Notes: generated by a model from the letters alone, not told the origin. A DNA stretch of 64,000 nt from Limnephilus marmoratus (GCA_917880885.1 OU862927.1:38033571-38097570), one strand, 5' to 3'. Shown: positions 32,274 to 42,424, counted from the first letter of the stretch. Made by a program: numbers and translations.

Positions 32274-35200
32274 CTAATCATCGACTCTAAGAGCAGGCCA
32301 TCTTTCAACCCAGATCCTTGCAAACTTACGCAAGCACTCGAAATTCACCTTATTCGATACTAGATCAGTATTCCAAACTGGTCTAATAGGGACGTCCAGA
32401 CCATTAAGCATTTCCTCTCTAGCATCCATCATAATCTCGCAATGCCACAGAATGTGCTCGGCCGACTGGTTTGTGCTACCGCACGCACAGTTGGGATGAG
32501 GGGATAGGGAGAGCGTATGAAGTCTCCCCCTAAATTCCCCATGACCAGACAAAAGTTGGGTCACGTGATGGTCCAGTTGTAAAAAGGCCCCTTCCATCCT
32601 GATTTTAACTGATGGGAAGAAGGAGAAAGTCCATCTCCCCAAATTCGACCTATCCCAACGAAGCTGCCACTCATGAAGCGACAGTTCACGCATTTCACGA
32701 AGCAGACCAGGGAGAGTCCCCGGACCACCAGGAGTCAGGACAACACCATGATGAGTTGTCGGGGTTCCTCTAGTAAGCTTCTCTTTAGTGATCACCTCCC
32801 TGATTTCGAGATCGATTGGTAATATACCAGCCAAAACAGGCAAAGCGTCCGAAGCAACGGTTCTATACGCCCCGGATAGTGCCAGGAGAGGAGTTCGTTG
32901 ACCTCGCTTCAAAGCCAGGAGTATAAGCGAATTATCCAAGCGATGCTCCCACACAGATGCAGCGTATGAAACTTGCGCAACATAAACGCACCTATATAGC
33001 ATACGCAAAGCCGGATTACGCAGTCCCCACTCAGCTGTGGAGAGTCTCCTTAGCTTCAAAAAGAGAGCCTGAGCCTTGCTGGATACATCCTTGACGTGAG
33101 CCAGAAAAGAGGACGATCGATCAAGCGTAACACCTAAATATTTTACATTATCAAAGAAGCGGATATTGGATTCTCCCATTTTGATGGTCGGATTTCTGTT
33201 TCTGCTGAGATAACCCTTCATCAGGAGGCCCTTAGTCTTCTGGGGAGCGAAGGTCATCTTGTTTCTTGTTCCCCAATCCAAGAACATCTGCAAACCATCA
33301 CTACCTTTCTTTTCTACTTCCTTTCTGCTGTCCCCAGAGACCAAATACATTTTGTCATCAGCGTAATCAACAGAAATACATCCTTCAGGCAAGGGTAACC
33401 TGGAGGAGTCGTCAAAGGCAATGTTCCACAGGTCAGGTCCAAGAATGGAGCCCTGAGGGCATCCCATATCAGCTTCACGCTCGATGCAGTAGTCCCCGAA
33501 AGAGATGGTAATTGTTCTATCGGCCAGGTAGTCATCGATGATTTGGAACAAAAGTTTGGAGCACTGCCTGTTTTTCACCTTCAACCGTATCATTGCCCAC
33601 CACGCATGATCGAAGGCACCAGTTATGTCAAGAAATATTGCCACAACGTACTTCTTGGGACAAACCTTCACCCAGTCAAGCACATACGACAGGGCGTGCA
33701 CCGTGGATTTCCCAGGGACGAAACCAAATTGCAGGTCGCTAGCCGGGGAGAGCGATTTCCGTAACCGTTCTCTGATGATTTTCTCCAAGATTTTACCTAG
33801 AACTGGAAGTAAGGTGATAGGTCTGTACGCTTTAATATCAGAAAGTGGTTTGTCGTTCCCCTTGGGTATAATCCGGAGCACGCCGCGCTTCCATTCTGAG
33901 GGAAAAACCCCTCTTCTCATGCATGTGTCCATCACCTGGAAGAGCTCCTCCTTGGCGTGGACCCAGACTTGCTTTGCAATTACGCCGTTGAGCCTATCAT
34001 GCCCTGGTGCCTTCTTAGGACCCAAACCCTTAATTATAACTTCAATTTCTTGCTTAGTGACTCTATACGAAATATCCTCTTGGGCGAGGTTACTAGGAGG
34101 CAGCCGTGCCAGATTTCTAATCTGGGTATGGTGGTCACTTTCCCCAATTACTGAATCTATAGGAACTAACTCACCCAAAAGTGTCTCGAGGGTAGAGGCC
34201 ACGTCCACCGTCTCAGCGTTCCTCCCATCAATATTCCCAATTACAGTAGACAAAAACCGATCAGATCCTTTACCGGATTTCTTAATTGCGCTGTGGATAT
34301 TCCACGGGTTGGCGTTACCCACTTCTTGGACCCAATTACGCCAGGCAGCTCGTTTCGCATGAAGGACGGCCCGCTTAAAAGCCGACCTAGCAGATCTGAG
34401 GTCGTCCAGGAGAGCGGCCGTCTCCTCCTCCGTACGACCACCACTCCTAGCAGACCCCATCGCCCTGAAGGCTCTCTTGTAGACCCCCTTCAGCAAAGTC
34501 AGCTCAGGTGACCACCACGGCGTCCGAATGCTCGTCTTTGGGTTTGATCTGCCCAAAGACGAGTTGGCAGCAGATACAACCGCCTTATTGAAAAAGTTTC
34601 CCAAATTATCCGGATCAGTAGCAGCTACATGGTAAAAATCCCTTTAAGTATCTCGTAGCGCAATCCCAAAGTTATCCCAATTCGCCCTAGTGGTGTTGAA
34701 ATTCCAGGAGGTTCTTGGAATCTCTGTTTTTTTAACACCAACCGTAAATGTAATTAATCTATGATCCGAATTTATTTCGCACTCATGGACTGTCCACCTT
34801 GAAATCCTGGTTGCAACTGACCCAGAGCAAAGAGTTAAGTCAATGTTGCTCTCACCATGTATGTTTGAGAATGTGAAAAAAGAACTCTGTTCATTAATTA
34901 TACTGAGACCTTGCGCGGCAATTAGGTCTTCCACGGCGTCTGATCGCTCCGTCCTACAGTCGTTAGTATCAAACCATAATGGTGAGCGTGCATTAAAGTC
35001 ACCTCCGATAACAATGTTACGTCCTTTAAGCGCGTTCAATGCGCGCGTCAAACTCAGGATGTGGGGTCCTACCGGGTTCCCAAACTTAAAATATACGGAG
35101 ATCAAAAAGATCTCAGTATCACCAAATCTAATACATACACAGGTTTGGTACTCATCAGAATAGCCGTCCAAGAGGAGGGGGCTGATCAACGAAGTGTTGA

Positions 35201-35405
35201 CCAGGACACCCGCCCCCGGAGATCGGCCGACTTCGAGTACCGCCCCCGGAAAACTAATTGGGGTTTTACCTTGCCAGGTGTACTGTTCCTGTATGAGCAT
35301 AATGTCGATATTGCGGTCAGACATGACCCGCAGCACCTCCAAAGTGGCCATCCGGGAACGCTGCAGGTTGATCTGGCCAATAGAAATAGGATTAACTAGA
35401 GCCAT
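32274..35405 (-). pseudogene. R1-clade LINE copy 2 ORF2: endonuclease-RT with a single in-frame stop
   Basis: One reading frame from the ATG at 35405 to the stop at 32274, broken only by a TAA at 34644-34646. The first part (253 residues) is the APE-like endonuclease: INLQRSR, LIQEQYT, and GGDFNARSPLWFD with the SDHRLITF end motif. The second part carries the RT: KAPGHDRLNG, YRPITLLPVLGKILE, FGFVPGKSTVHAL, AIFLDITGAFDHAWW, GCPQGSILGPDLWN and YADD near residue 415 of the downstream open segment. A C-terminal knuckle reads CACGSTNQSAEHILWHC. The ATG overlaps the end of ORF1 by 14 bp. Confidence 0.85.
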
Positions 35406-36849
35406 AGTCAGTCATTTTAATCTGTGCCTCTATGGCAGCTCTGTGGGCGGGGCACATCCTGTCGCCAGTCGGGTGGTCTGCCGGTTTCTTAAACCTCGTA
35501 CAGGTAGCACAGACAGCGGGCTGTGCCTTCTTGGGACATTCCTCAAAGTCATGACCCTCTGAGGCGCAGTGTCGACAGGTAACCTTCTCCTGGGTACATG
35601 TTTTAGTAATGTGTCCATACTGATGGCATTTGAAACACCTGGTAGCCCCGGTGAAATCACGCGTACGACAGGCAGTCCAACCAAGGAAGCACAACCCGCT
35701 GTCTATTAAAACCCGCCTGACGTTTGGGTGACATGTTACCACCATATTCATCGTAGGCAATTCGCGTTTTCCAAAAAGCGACACCCGGCGCATGGTCCTC
35801 AAGTGATCTTCCAAAGAAAGAGAGGTCTTTCCATCCAGATTTGTTGTGTAGATCTCCTTAAATAGCTCTGGATCTGCAGACGGGTCACCTCTGGGCATGT
35901 TATATATTACAATTTTGGGTAATCTACCCAGAGGGCTGACGATTTTTAGGCCGCAAGCAGCTAGTTTGGCCTCAGTTTTTTTGATATTTTCCAGGTCAGT
36001 TTTGTCCTTAGCCTGGATAGCCATGCCGGCACCCCTAATCTTTCGAACTCGGACAACTTGAAAACCATCAGTACGAGGATTGATTGTTTTCTCCAGATTC
36101 TTCTTCGTTTCTTCGGAGGTAGTACCCTCTGGCTTTTCTGGGTATACGAGGACAGTGAGCGGTTTAGGTGGGATCGGTCGCTCAAAACCGTTAACTACCA
36201 AGGTTTTTGAATTTGGTGCGGAACCAGCCATCTTCGCATATGTAGGAGCAGCAGAGGTATTCGGCAGTGGCACACTAGCTGGCGGTCGTACTTGGAGTAG
36301 GTTGTCAATTTTCTTTGAAATGATGTTTTGGGAAGTTAACATTTCTTCAATGGTAGAGCTCCTAGTAGACACAGTGTTTAAATCTAGCATTAGATGCGTG
36401 ATGTCGGACATCAGGTCATCTAAGAGTTCGTTGATTGCACTCTTATCACCTTTGTTAAGTTTATTAGCACCGTCGATGATCGATCTAATTTTATGGCACT
36501 TAGACATTGCCGGGATCACTTTCCACTGGTTCACGTTAGGTGAGTCACTAGGTCTGGGTCTCTTCCGTGTGCTGGCATTAGGTGAAGGCATCGACGAAAT
36601 AGTGATGGATTGTCCACTTGGGCCGGCGGTGGGGGGTGGGACCGTGTCCATGTCCGAGCCTTCGTCGGAGTCGCTATGCGCAGTGTGGGTCTCGGATTCT
36701 ACACCGAACAATTTTTTTTTGGACTTATGCCTTTGTTTTTTAGGACTCATGGGGTACATTTGGCGCTTGAGTTCTTCAATTTGATCTTTTATGGCCTTGT
36801 TGCGTTCCATTTTCCTATTCTCACGATCGGGATTTTCGTCCGATGACAT
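35392..36849 (-). CDS. R1-clade LINE copy 2 ORF1: gag-like nucleic-acid-binding protein
   Basis: 485 residues, intact. The N-terminal third is charged and low-complexity (basic KKQRHKSKKK, then serine/proline-rich). A middle segment (about 110-200) is helical. The C-terminal part has three zinc knuckles in a row: CFKCHQYGHITKTC, CRHCASEGHDFEEC and CATC...HPTGDRMC, the arrangement typical of R1-clade ORF1 proteins, which bind element RNA and direct it to chromatin. The stop codon lies 14 bp inside the start of ORF2, which suggests coupled translation. Confidence 0.87.
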   Translation of the reverse strand: MSSDENPDRENRKMERNKAIKDQIEELKRQMYPMSPKKQRHKSKKKLFGVESETHTAHSDSDEGSDMDTVPPPTAGPSGQSITISSMPSPNASTRKRPRPSDSPNVNQWKVIPAMSKCHKIRSIIDGANKLNKGDKSAINELLDDLMSDITHLMLDLNTVSTRSSTIEEMLTSQNIISKKIDNLLQVRPPASVPLPNTSAAPTYAKMAGSAPNSKTLVVNGFERPIPPKPLTVLVYPEKPEGTTSEETKKNLEKTINPRTDGFQVVRVRKIRGAGMAIQAKDKTDLENIKKTEAKLAACGLKIVSPLGRLPKIVIYNMPRGDPSADPELFKEIYTTNLDGKTSLSLEDHLRTMRRVSLFGKRELPTMNMVVTCHPNVRRVLIDSGLCFLGWTACRTRDFTGATRCFKCHQYGHITKTCTQEKVTCRHCASEGHDFEECPKKAQPAVCATCTRFKKPADHPTGDRMCPAHRAAIEAQIKMTDYGSS

Positions 36850-36879
36850 GTCACTCGAAATAGGGTAAATTTGAAATGT

Positions 36880-37060
36880 TGGGGGGGTTAGGGGGTCTTA
36901 GGGGGGTCTTAGGGGGTCTTAGGGGGTCTTAGGGGGTCTTAGGGGGGTCTTAGGGGGTCATTAGGGGGTCTTAGGGGGGGATTAGGGGGGTTAGGGAGGT
37001 TAGGGGGGGTTGGGGGGGGGGTTGGGGGGGTCGGGGGGGTTGAGTGGATGTAAGCTGAAA
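36880..37060 (+). repeat. Decamer minisatellite TTAGGGGGTC in the LINE 5' leader
   Basis: About nine imperfect copies of TTAGGGGGTC run from about 36889, then decay to GGGGTTAGGGAGG and G-runs to about 37050. The unit contains TTAGG, the insect telomeric pentamer. The plus strand has many G-runs of 5-9 that could form G-quadruplexes. It lies just upstream of ORF1. Confidence 0.8.
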
Positions 37061-37150
37061 GGGGGGGATGGGTCACAGAACAATCTTGTATCACCACACT
37101 CGCCTTAGGGATCCTAAAAAAAGTTTCAAATACGCTAAGTCGGGGCACAG

Positions 37151-37624
37151 GTCGTGATGTACACGATGTTTCTGGAAGGTACCAACCTTCGCCGCCGTAC
37201 CTACCACTAGGAACAAAAATTTCACCACGTGTTTTTATTGTATTTCAAAATTTAGGGCACAAAACTAGAATGGAACTTAGAGAATGGGGTGTTAAACGAC
37301 GCGGAATTTAATTCCCCGTCGAATGGTAATAGTTTAAGCACTGTAAGTAGATGTAAATGAACTAATAGTATATAAAAACCCTGTTTTTTTCACTTATCAC
37401 TAAAAAAAAGTCATTTTTCACTAAGAACTTCACTAGGGATAACTTAAATTTAAAAACTAAAATTATGAGCAGGTAGCTCTTGACAAGGCGCACCTGATGG
37501 TACTAAATTTATAACTTTAGGTTAACTTTTAGTATTTTTAAATTGCAAAATAGCGGGAGCGATTTAGTATGAACTTGTCCGGCTGAAAGCTAGAACAGAA
37601 CTGAGTATAGAATCCTTTGCGGCG
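37151..37624. other. Unassigned, possibly LINE 5' leader
   Basis: No coding signal. May be the remaining 5' UTR of the R1-clade LINE or host intron. Confidence 0.35.
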
Positions 37625-37800
37625 TGCGCACAACAACTCACGTACGTTTCATCGCAATCGGATATGTGTATATCAAATAATTTCATAACGCCAGAGCTAA
37701 CTATTATTTATAGAAACCATTACGGGCTTGGGCACTTCAAATCCCCAAAGTTTCATCGCAATCGGACGAATGGTTTAGAAACGCATAAAAGACGAACAAA
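37625..37800 (+). repeat. Two copies of dispersed repeat family R
   Basis: GTTTCATCGCAATCGGA occurs twice (about 37646 and 37750), the second preceded by TCAAATCCCCAAA and followed by ATGGTTTAGAAACGCATAA. Same unit as 5275-5480. It ends about 55 bp from Orco exon 3. Confidence 0.5.
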
Positions 37801-37854
37801 GAAATATTCATTTTTATCTATTAAGATTAAATATGTGTACTGATAGAAACTTAC

Positions 37855-37991
37855 AGACGACTGTCAGCATAGATCCCAGAGCTACAGCATACAAAAGTCG
37901 CCTCATCTTGGTGACCGCAAGTGCGTGGTAGCGGGCGTTGGATTCGGCAAACAGTGGATGAGAGTTGGACTGGTTCCAAATGCCGAGGGTT
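37855..37991 (-). CDS. Orco: Orco exon 3 (residues 104-149)
   Basis: The acceptor ATATTTCAG|A and donor GTCGTCT|GTAAGT give 137 bases. They finish a split Arg codon, add 45 codons and leave one base. The product reads TLGIWNQSNSHPLFAESN, then ARYHALAVTKMRRLLYAVAL and the first half of transmembrane helix 3. WNQ-N-HPLFAES-ARYH is diagnostic of Orco. Intact. Confidence 0.93.
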
Positions 37992-38297
37992 CTGAAATAT
38001 CAATCTTTTTACTCCTGTGATGTTTGTGTTATTTAAAATCAACACTATTTGTTCTGTGGGGGTACTTCTTAATAATAATAATAATACGGCCCTTAATACA
38101 AACTGGTTTATTATGAGTTTACGTATTTACACTAATTATATTACTGGGCGCACGACCTGTCTATAGTGCTGCTAATTAAACCTGAACTGTATGCTGCAAC
38201 CTACCGGGGCACACCTGGTGGCATCTGTCGGCAATTTTGACATTGTCTGCATCTGATAGCTCTTCTCTACTCGTACATCTCTACATCTTCTCTACAT

Positions 38298-38438
38298 TAT
38301 TATAAATTTAAGTCCTCCGCTGTGTCTGTCTGTCTGTATGTCTGTCCGCATGAAAATCCGTTCTGTAATTTTTAAATTAATCGCGAACAGACAGACAGAC
38401 AGACATGGCGGAGGACTTTAATTTATAATATGTAGAGA
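38298..38438. repeat. Palindromic repeat with about 36-bp arms
   Basis: AAATTTAAGTCCTCCGC...TGTCTGTCTGTCTG on the left is mirrored by CAGACAGACAGACA...GCGGAGGACTTTAATTT on the right. The centre holds GCATGAAAATCCGTTCTGTA, the dispersed-repeat core seen at 5560-5995. Confidence 0.55.
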
Positions 38439-38439
38439 T

Positions 38440-38745
38440 TAAAAAACCACATAACGGATTTTCATGCGGTTTTCACCAATCGATAGAGTGATTTATGAGT
38501 AAGGTATTTATAACTTGTCAAGGTTTTGTATAAATTTGTTGAAATGTCTCTTCTGTACATCTCTTCTCTACATCTCTACATATTATAAATTAAAATCCTC
38601 CTCCTGCCTGACTGTTCGCGATAAATTCAAAAACTACAAAACGGATTTTCATGCGGTTTTCACCAATAGATAGAGTGATTCATGAGGAAGGTTTAGGTAT
38701 ATAACTTGTCAAGGTTTTGTGTAAATTGGTTGAAATGTATAATAT
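38440..38745 (-). repeat. Two inverted copies of the 'AAATCCGT' dispersed repeat
   Basis: On the minus strand, two tandem copies contain ACCTTGACAAGTTATA, GCATGAAAATCCGTT and, in the second, CGCGAACAGTCAGGCAGGAG (about 38445-38555 and 38575-38740). They face the palindromic copy at 38298. Confidence 0.5.
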
Positions 38746-39100
38746 ATTGTGGTGGACTAGCGAACTGACAGCGGGCGGTACAATACACTCTCCTAATACT
38801 ATTTTGAGACGATCAAAATCAAGCAAGAACAAAACAGCACATACAGAAAAATTTTTGAGAATTTATAAAGGTATCCTATTGAGGAGGCAGGTACGGGTAT
38901 CATTTATCGACTGACCCCTGCCACAGGTTATTTCTACCATTAATCTTTTGAAAGAGCTGCAGCATTATTGTGACAAGAAACGATGTTTATTGTCTTTCTA
39001 TGCAGTCACGGTACCGTTATCGTAGATCATCGCGGTATTAATAAAAACGCTCAAGGGTTTAATTTCAACAACAATCAATGATGGAAAATCGGTGTTTTAC

Positions 39101-39311
39101 CTGTAAAAGCTCTTGGACTTGATGGCGAAGAAGATAAACTTGACTATGGAGTGTGCGAAGAACAGGACCGTTATGGTATTGGCCGTCAGCTCATCGACGT
39201 GCTCCGCAGTTAAAGCCATGTTAACGGCGATTAATATGAACTGGGTGAAGACCATCACGAGGTGGAAGGTGGAGTACACCTTGCGCAGGAGCACTTGCAT
39301 GGAGCCGTTCT
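39101..39311 (-). CDS. Orco: Orco exon 2 (residues 34-103)
   Basis: The acceptor CTCCCAACAG|AG and donor TTTTACAG|GTAAAA give 211 bases. They encode ENGSMQVLLRKVYSTFHLV and transmembrane helix 1 (MVFTQFILIAVNMAL), then the short loop TAEHVDELTANT and helix 2 (ITVLFFAHSIVKFIFFAI), ending SKSFYR. The VNMAL-AE-V-EL--NTIT-LFF-H block is typical of Orco. Intact and in phase with exons 1 and 3. Confidence 0.93.
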
Positions 39312-39576
39312 CTGTTGGGAGATGAAATAACACCTGGATTTAAAAGGGCCTATTACAATACAAGATTTGGCGCGCAAGACAGTGCCTTGAACACCAATTT
39401 GCAAATGGAAATGTATTGTTTTTGATGTTCGTTGTTACTGCTGATTTGAGTATTGTTTTAGAGAAATAAATATACAAATAAAATTTGGTTTTGTTTAGTG
39501 ATCACAGTACTTTAGAGTTTTATATTTCTCATTGGTTTCGAAACATGTTGATAAATTTGATTATAAGTGGTGTACA

Positions 39577-39655
39577 ATATTCTCAACCGAAAATTTGAAA
39601 CAGAAAAATCAGAAAAAGATACGGTCACATCTAGAAATCGAACCCACGACCTTTT
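39577..39655 (-). repeat. SINE-2 fragment, minus strand
   Basis: On the minus strand GGTCGTGGGTTCGATTTCTA has a good B box (GGTTCGATTTC) followed by ATGTGACCGTATCTTTTTCT and TTTCAAATTTTCGGTTGAGA, matching the copies at 1508 and 41821. The A-box half is lost. Confidence 0.55.
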
Positions 39656-40870
39656 TTAATGTGAGTACCGCACAAGAGGCAAACTGGAGCCAGTGAGACT
39701 GTGCCCGAAATTAGGTTATTTTGTAAGGCTGAAGGTAGCGGGGAGGGGCAGGAGATGTGGAAGAGGAAGGTGGGGAAGAACCTTGTCACATAAATAATTA
39801 TGTGACTAATACAGTTCTTGCTTAGGTGGTTATTTTGTCTATGGTATTTTTTGGACACTGGTAATTTTTGGAAAAGAGAGAGCTTCCTTTTTGTTTATGG
39901 TCACTTCCTCCCGATCAGCGATGGGCTGGCTGTTCGTGAATTGTCACTCACCTTGGAGGTGTTTTAATCACTGTTAATCATGAGAATCTAAGTTGATTTA
40001 AAACTTAAAAGACGCGGGGTTGTTTTTACGTAACACGAGAGGTTCGTGTACGGTGTTTTTTTTATAAGTGGATGACGTGAAAGTCCCACTTTTTTCGATG
40101 TGGTTGGTTGGCCATTTTGTGGCAGTATTTTTGGAAAAGAAATCGTGAAGTGAATTGGTCCTGGTGTTGGATACTATATTATGCCATCACGACCCCGCGT
40201 CGCGAAATCACGGACTGCTGCCAGTACTACCGTAATACGCCAGACTTGGATACTGTTGGGGGCCACGTGCCTTTTGATTGGAGTTCGTCGGGATGGCCCG
40301 AGGCTGAATGCGCTCCTTGGAGGTATAGCGGCCTCCTGCCCAATTAGAAGGACGACCTTGGTGCTCTGAATTCCGCGCCGTCCCCGGATGGGAAGGCTGG
40401 AGTTCCCGTCCTGTCTCGTGTTCTCTCTCTGCGAAGCAAGATCGCGTTCGTCTTCCGGGGTTATTTCAGTATAGTTAGTTTAGCGTGTCCATAAGGAGTC
40501 CATCTGGTATGTGTATTTTTCTATATTCCTTTTGTTACCCTGGTATGAAGTTTGTACACTTTCATGTTGTTTTTTTTGGTTTAGATTCAATACATTTTTA
40601 TAAAGTTCATCTTCTTTTATTTTTCTGAGAACCCTACCTACATGACAGTTAGCTACTTGGCCCACTATCCTGAGCCCTGGTCTCTGCTCTGCCGCAAGGT
40701 TACATTTTATACGAACATGATACGTTTCAACCTGGCTATTCAGATCTGGTCACCAAACCGGCTAAAGCCATTTCAAGCAATGTTTCAATTCTGAATGGCG
40801 GGCTTACACTAGGACAATACTGAGAGTATCTTCCACCCTGAAACATGCCGCTAATATACTATATATAATA
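39656..40870 (-). repeat. SINE-1 copy C, interrupted by a solo LTR and cut by a mariner
   Basis: The SINE-1 body is found at 39656-39783 (ACCGCACAAGAGG to GGGGAAGAACCT) and resumes at 40734-40870 (GGCTATTCAGATCTGG to CTATATATAATA). Against copies A and B the gap holds exactly one insert, the solo LTR. The tRNA-like head beyond 40870 is gone; a mariner and then a SINE-2 copy follow. Confidence 0.7.
39784..40729 (+). mobile_element. Solo LTR, 946 bp, with ACCT target duplication
   Basis: The insert starts TGTCACATAAATAATTATG and ends GATACGTTTCA, has TG/CA termini, and is flanked by ACCT at 39780-39783 and 40730-40733. Uninterrupted SINE-1 copies confirm the empty site. Its first 18 bases match the LTR of the element at 52067-61098 at 17 positions, so it comes from a related Ty3/Gypsy-type family. 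No internal domain remains, as expected after LTR-LTR recombination. Confidence 0.78.
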
Positions 40871-41815
40871 TTAGGTCCATACATATGAAATTGGCGTTTT
40901 GCCGTACTGGCAACTTTGATCTCAAATATCTTCTCTTTGGTTAGGAATTCCAAATTCAAATTTATACAGCTATTTACTCATGTATTTTTGTTTCGAAAAT
41001 TATAATTCATTTGTTTTTTCCTTAATTGTTTTTTTCTCTTTGTGTCACTTAGTTTACAAAATGGAAAACTTGAAATATCGCGTTATTTACGTGTACGAGT
41101 TCCACCGTGGCACCAGTGCTGCAGAAACGGCTCGAAGGATTAATGATGTGTATGGCGACAAAAGCGATAAAAGAAAACACAGTGTGTTTTTGGTTCCAAC
41201 GTTTTCGTTCTGGAAATTCCGACCTGCAGAACAAGCCCCGTGGACGGCCGGGACCAAAGTTGATAATGATGAATTGAAGGCTATTGTGGAAGCGGATCCA
41301 CCGCAAACCGCGTCCGAGTTAGCTGCAGGCTGCGGTGTTAGTGATGAAACTGTTTTAATCCACTTGAAGCAAATTGGGAACGTAAAAAAGCTTGAAAGGT
41401 GGATACCTCACGAATTGAGTGAAGCAAATCAACAAATGCGCGTTAGAACGCTAGACCACACACTGCACAACAGACGGCTACCAAATTAAAGGAGTTTCAA
41501 TTGGAATGTCTAAGACATCCACCGTACTCTCCGGACCTTGCCTCAACAGATTACCATTTTTTTCGAATTTTGTATAACTTCTTGCAAGTGAAAAAATTCA
41601 ACTCCGATGGGGCAGTCCAAACCGCCTTCAAAGATTTTATTGATTTCCGTCCGAATGGTTTTTTTTAGTAAGGGGATCCATGAACTACCTATGAGATGGC
41701 AAAAGTGCATAGATAACAATGGTACATGCTTTGATTAAATAAATATATTATATTTAAAAAAATCGACTTTATGTTCCTACCATACAAAACGCCAATTTCA
41801 TATGTAAGGACCTAA
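40871..41815 (+). mobile_element. Mariner element, internally deleted
   Basis: 945 bp between TA dinucleotides (40869-40870 and 41816-41817). The termini are TTAGGTCCATACATATGAAA and, inverted, TTAGGTCCTTACATATGAAA, each continuing TTGGCGTTTTG, so the inverted repeats are about 30 bp with one mismatch. Full mariners are about 1.3 kb; about 350 bp of the catalytic region is missing. It sits at the broken 5' side of SINE-1 copy C. Confidence 0.88.
41061..41690 (+). pseudogene. Mariner transposase, frameshifted and missing its catalytic centre
   Basis: The ATG at 41061 opens the paired-like HTH domain (VYEFHRGTSAAETARRINDVYGD). The frame shifts near 41158 and returns near 41255, since the expected FWFQRFRSGN segment is seen in another frame. 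It continues TKVDNDELKAIVEADP, SDETVLIHLKQIG and VPHEL-like IPHELSEANQQMR. Then it jumps from the linker into the segment of the second catalytic Asp (DH-LHN with the expected frame alongside). The tail HPPYSPDLA-TDYHFF appears near 41515-41570 in a different frame. The first catalytic Asp region is deleted. Non-functional; it could only be moved by an intact relative. Confidence 0.85.
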
Positions 41816-41820
41816 TATTA

Positions 41821-41990
41821 TTACCTTACACCGCCCCGGCAGGGCTAAGGTCCTGGGTTTGATTCCTAGATGTGACAGTATCTTTTTTGGATTTTTCGGT
41901 TTCAAATTTTCGATTAAGAGTCGCTAATATTGCCATTATTAATTAAAACAATTTGAGAATTTATTTATTCAGTTAAAATAATAATAAATA
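41821..41990 (+). repeat. SINE-2 copy, head partly lost
   Basis: Begins CCTTACACCGCCCCGGCAGG, has a B box GGGTTTGATTCC, then ATGTGACAGTATCTTTTTTG and TTTCAAATTTTCGATTAAGA and AGTCGCTAATATTGCC as in the copy at 1508-1710. Confidence 0.6.
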
Positions 41991-42347
41991 TTTTAAATTT
42001 GCTTGGCGATAGCACTAACTTCGTAATTGTGTGGTCGCGCGTCCGGTCTGTTGAGGGACGTCGACCTTCATTTGAAGGGTAAGACTCTCGACTAACAATT
42101 CTGAATTCGCAGGTTCAAATACAATTTAAAAATAATAAACAGTACATACTTATGTGGTAATAATACTAAAAATAAATTATAAAAGTTTGGTCTGGACGTT
42201 ACGATGTTGATTATTTAGCAAACTGCAAATTATAGGATTGATTTAGAAGCTGTCACACGATCGCAAATGTAAACAATAACTGTCTAATGAAGTACTATAA
42301 TAAAACACATAAAACTTATTTGCACTAAATTTATTTGTGACCCTACC

Positions 42348-42375
42348 GATTTCAGCCTGTTAAAGCCATCTTCAC
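42348..42375 (-). other. Hammerhead-like motif, minus strand
   Basis: On the minus strand GTGAAGATGGCTTTAACAGG runs into CTGAAATC: TGAAGA, one base, a GGCT/GGCT-type weak stem, then GAAAT instead of GAAAC. A degenerate member of the recurrent motif. Confidence 0.25.
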
Positions 42376-42424
42376 ACTGGTACGGTTGCTTTGTATAACT
42401 TACGGTTTATATCATCTATTAAGT

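Larger units (their letters stand above)
31022..37150 (-). mobile_element. R1-clade LINE copy 2, near full length
   Basis: Minus-strand element. It has a G/C-skewed 5' leader with a decamer minisatellite (36880-37060), ORF1 (35392-36849), ORF2 (32274-35405, one premature stop), and a 3' UTR of about 1.25 kb ending in CAATGTTGAGCTCTGG at about 31022 with no poly(A). The gag-like ORF1 with three CCHC knuckles, the endonuclease followed by RT, and the C-terminal CCHC motif place it in the R1 clade (R1/TRAS/SART/Waldo relatives). Its 3' end joins copy 1 directly, head-to-tail. The 5' limit is uncertain. Confidence 0.8.

Noticed and set aside
33625..34362. 245-codon open frame on the plus strand.
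   Set aside because: Antisense shadow of ORF2 in copy 2.
36080..36784. 234-codon open frame on the plus strand.
   Set aside because: Antisense shadow of the gag-like ORF1; no family resemblance.
36888..36990. CRISPR-like or true telomeric array.
   Set aside because: Units are direct decamers without spacers, and the pure TTAGG pentamer repeat is not present.
40108..40347. 79-codon open frame on the plus strand.
   Set aside because: Lies wholly inside the solo LTR.
40980..41489. Intact or domesticated mariner transposase.
   Set aside because: Two frameshifts and loss of the first catalytic Asp region; the terminal repeats and TA duplication show an ordinary dead copy.
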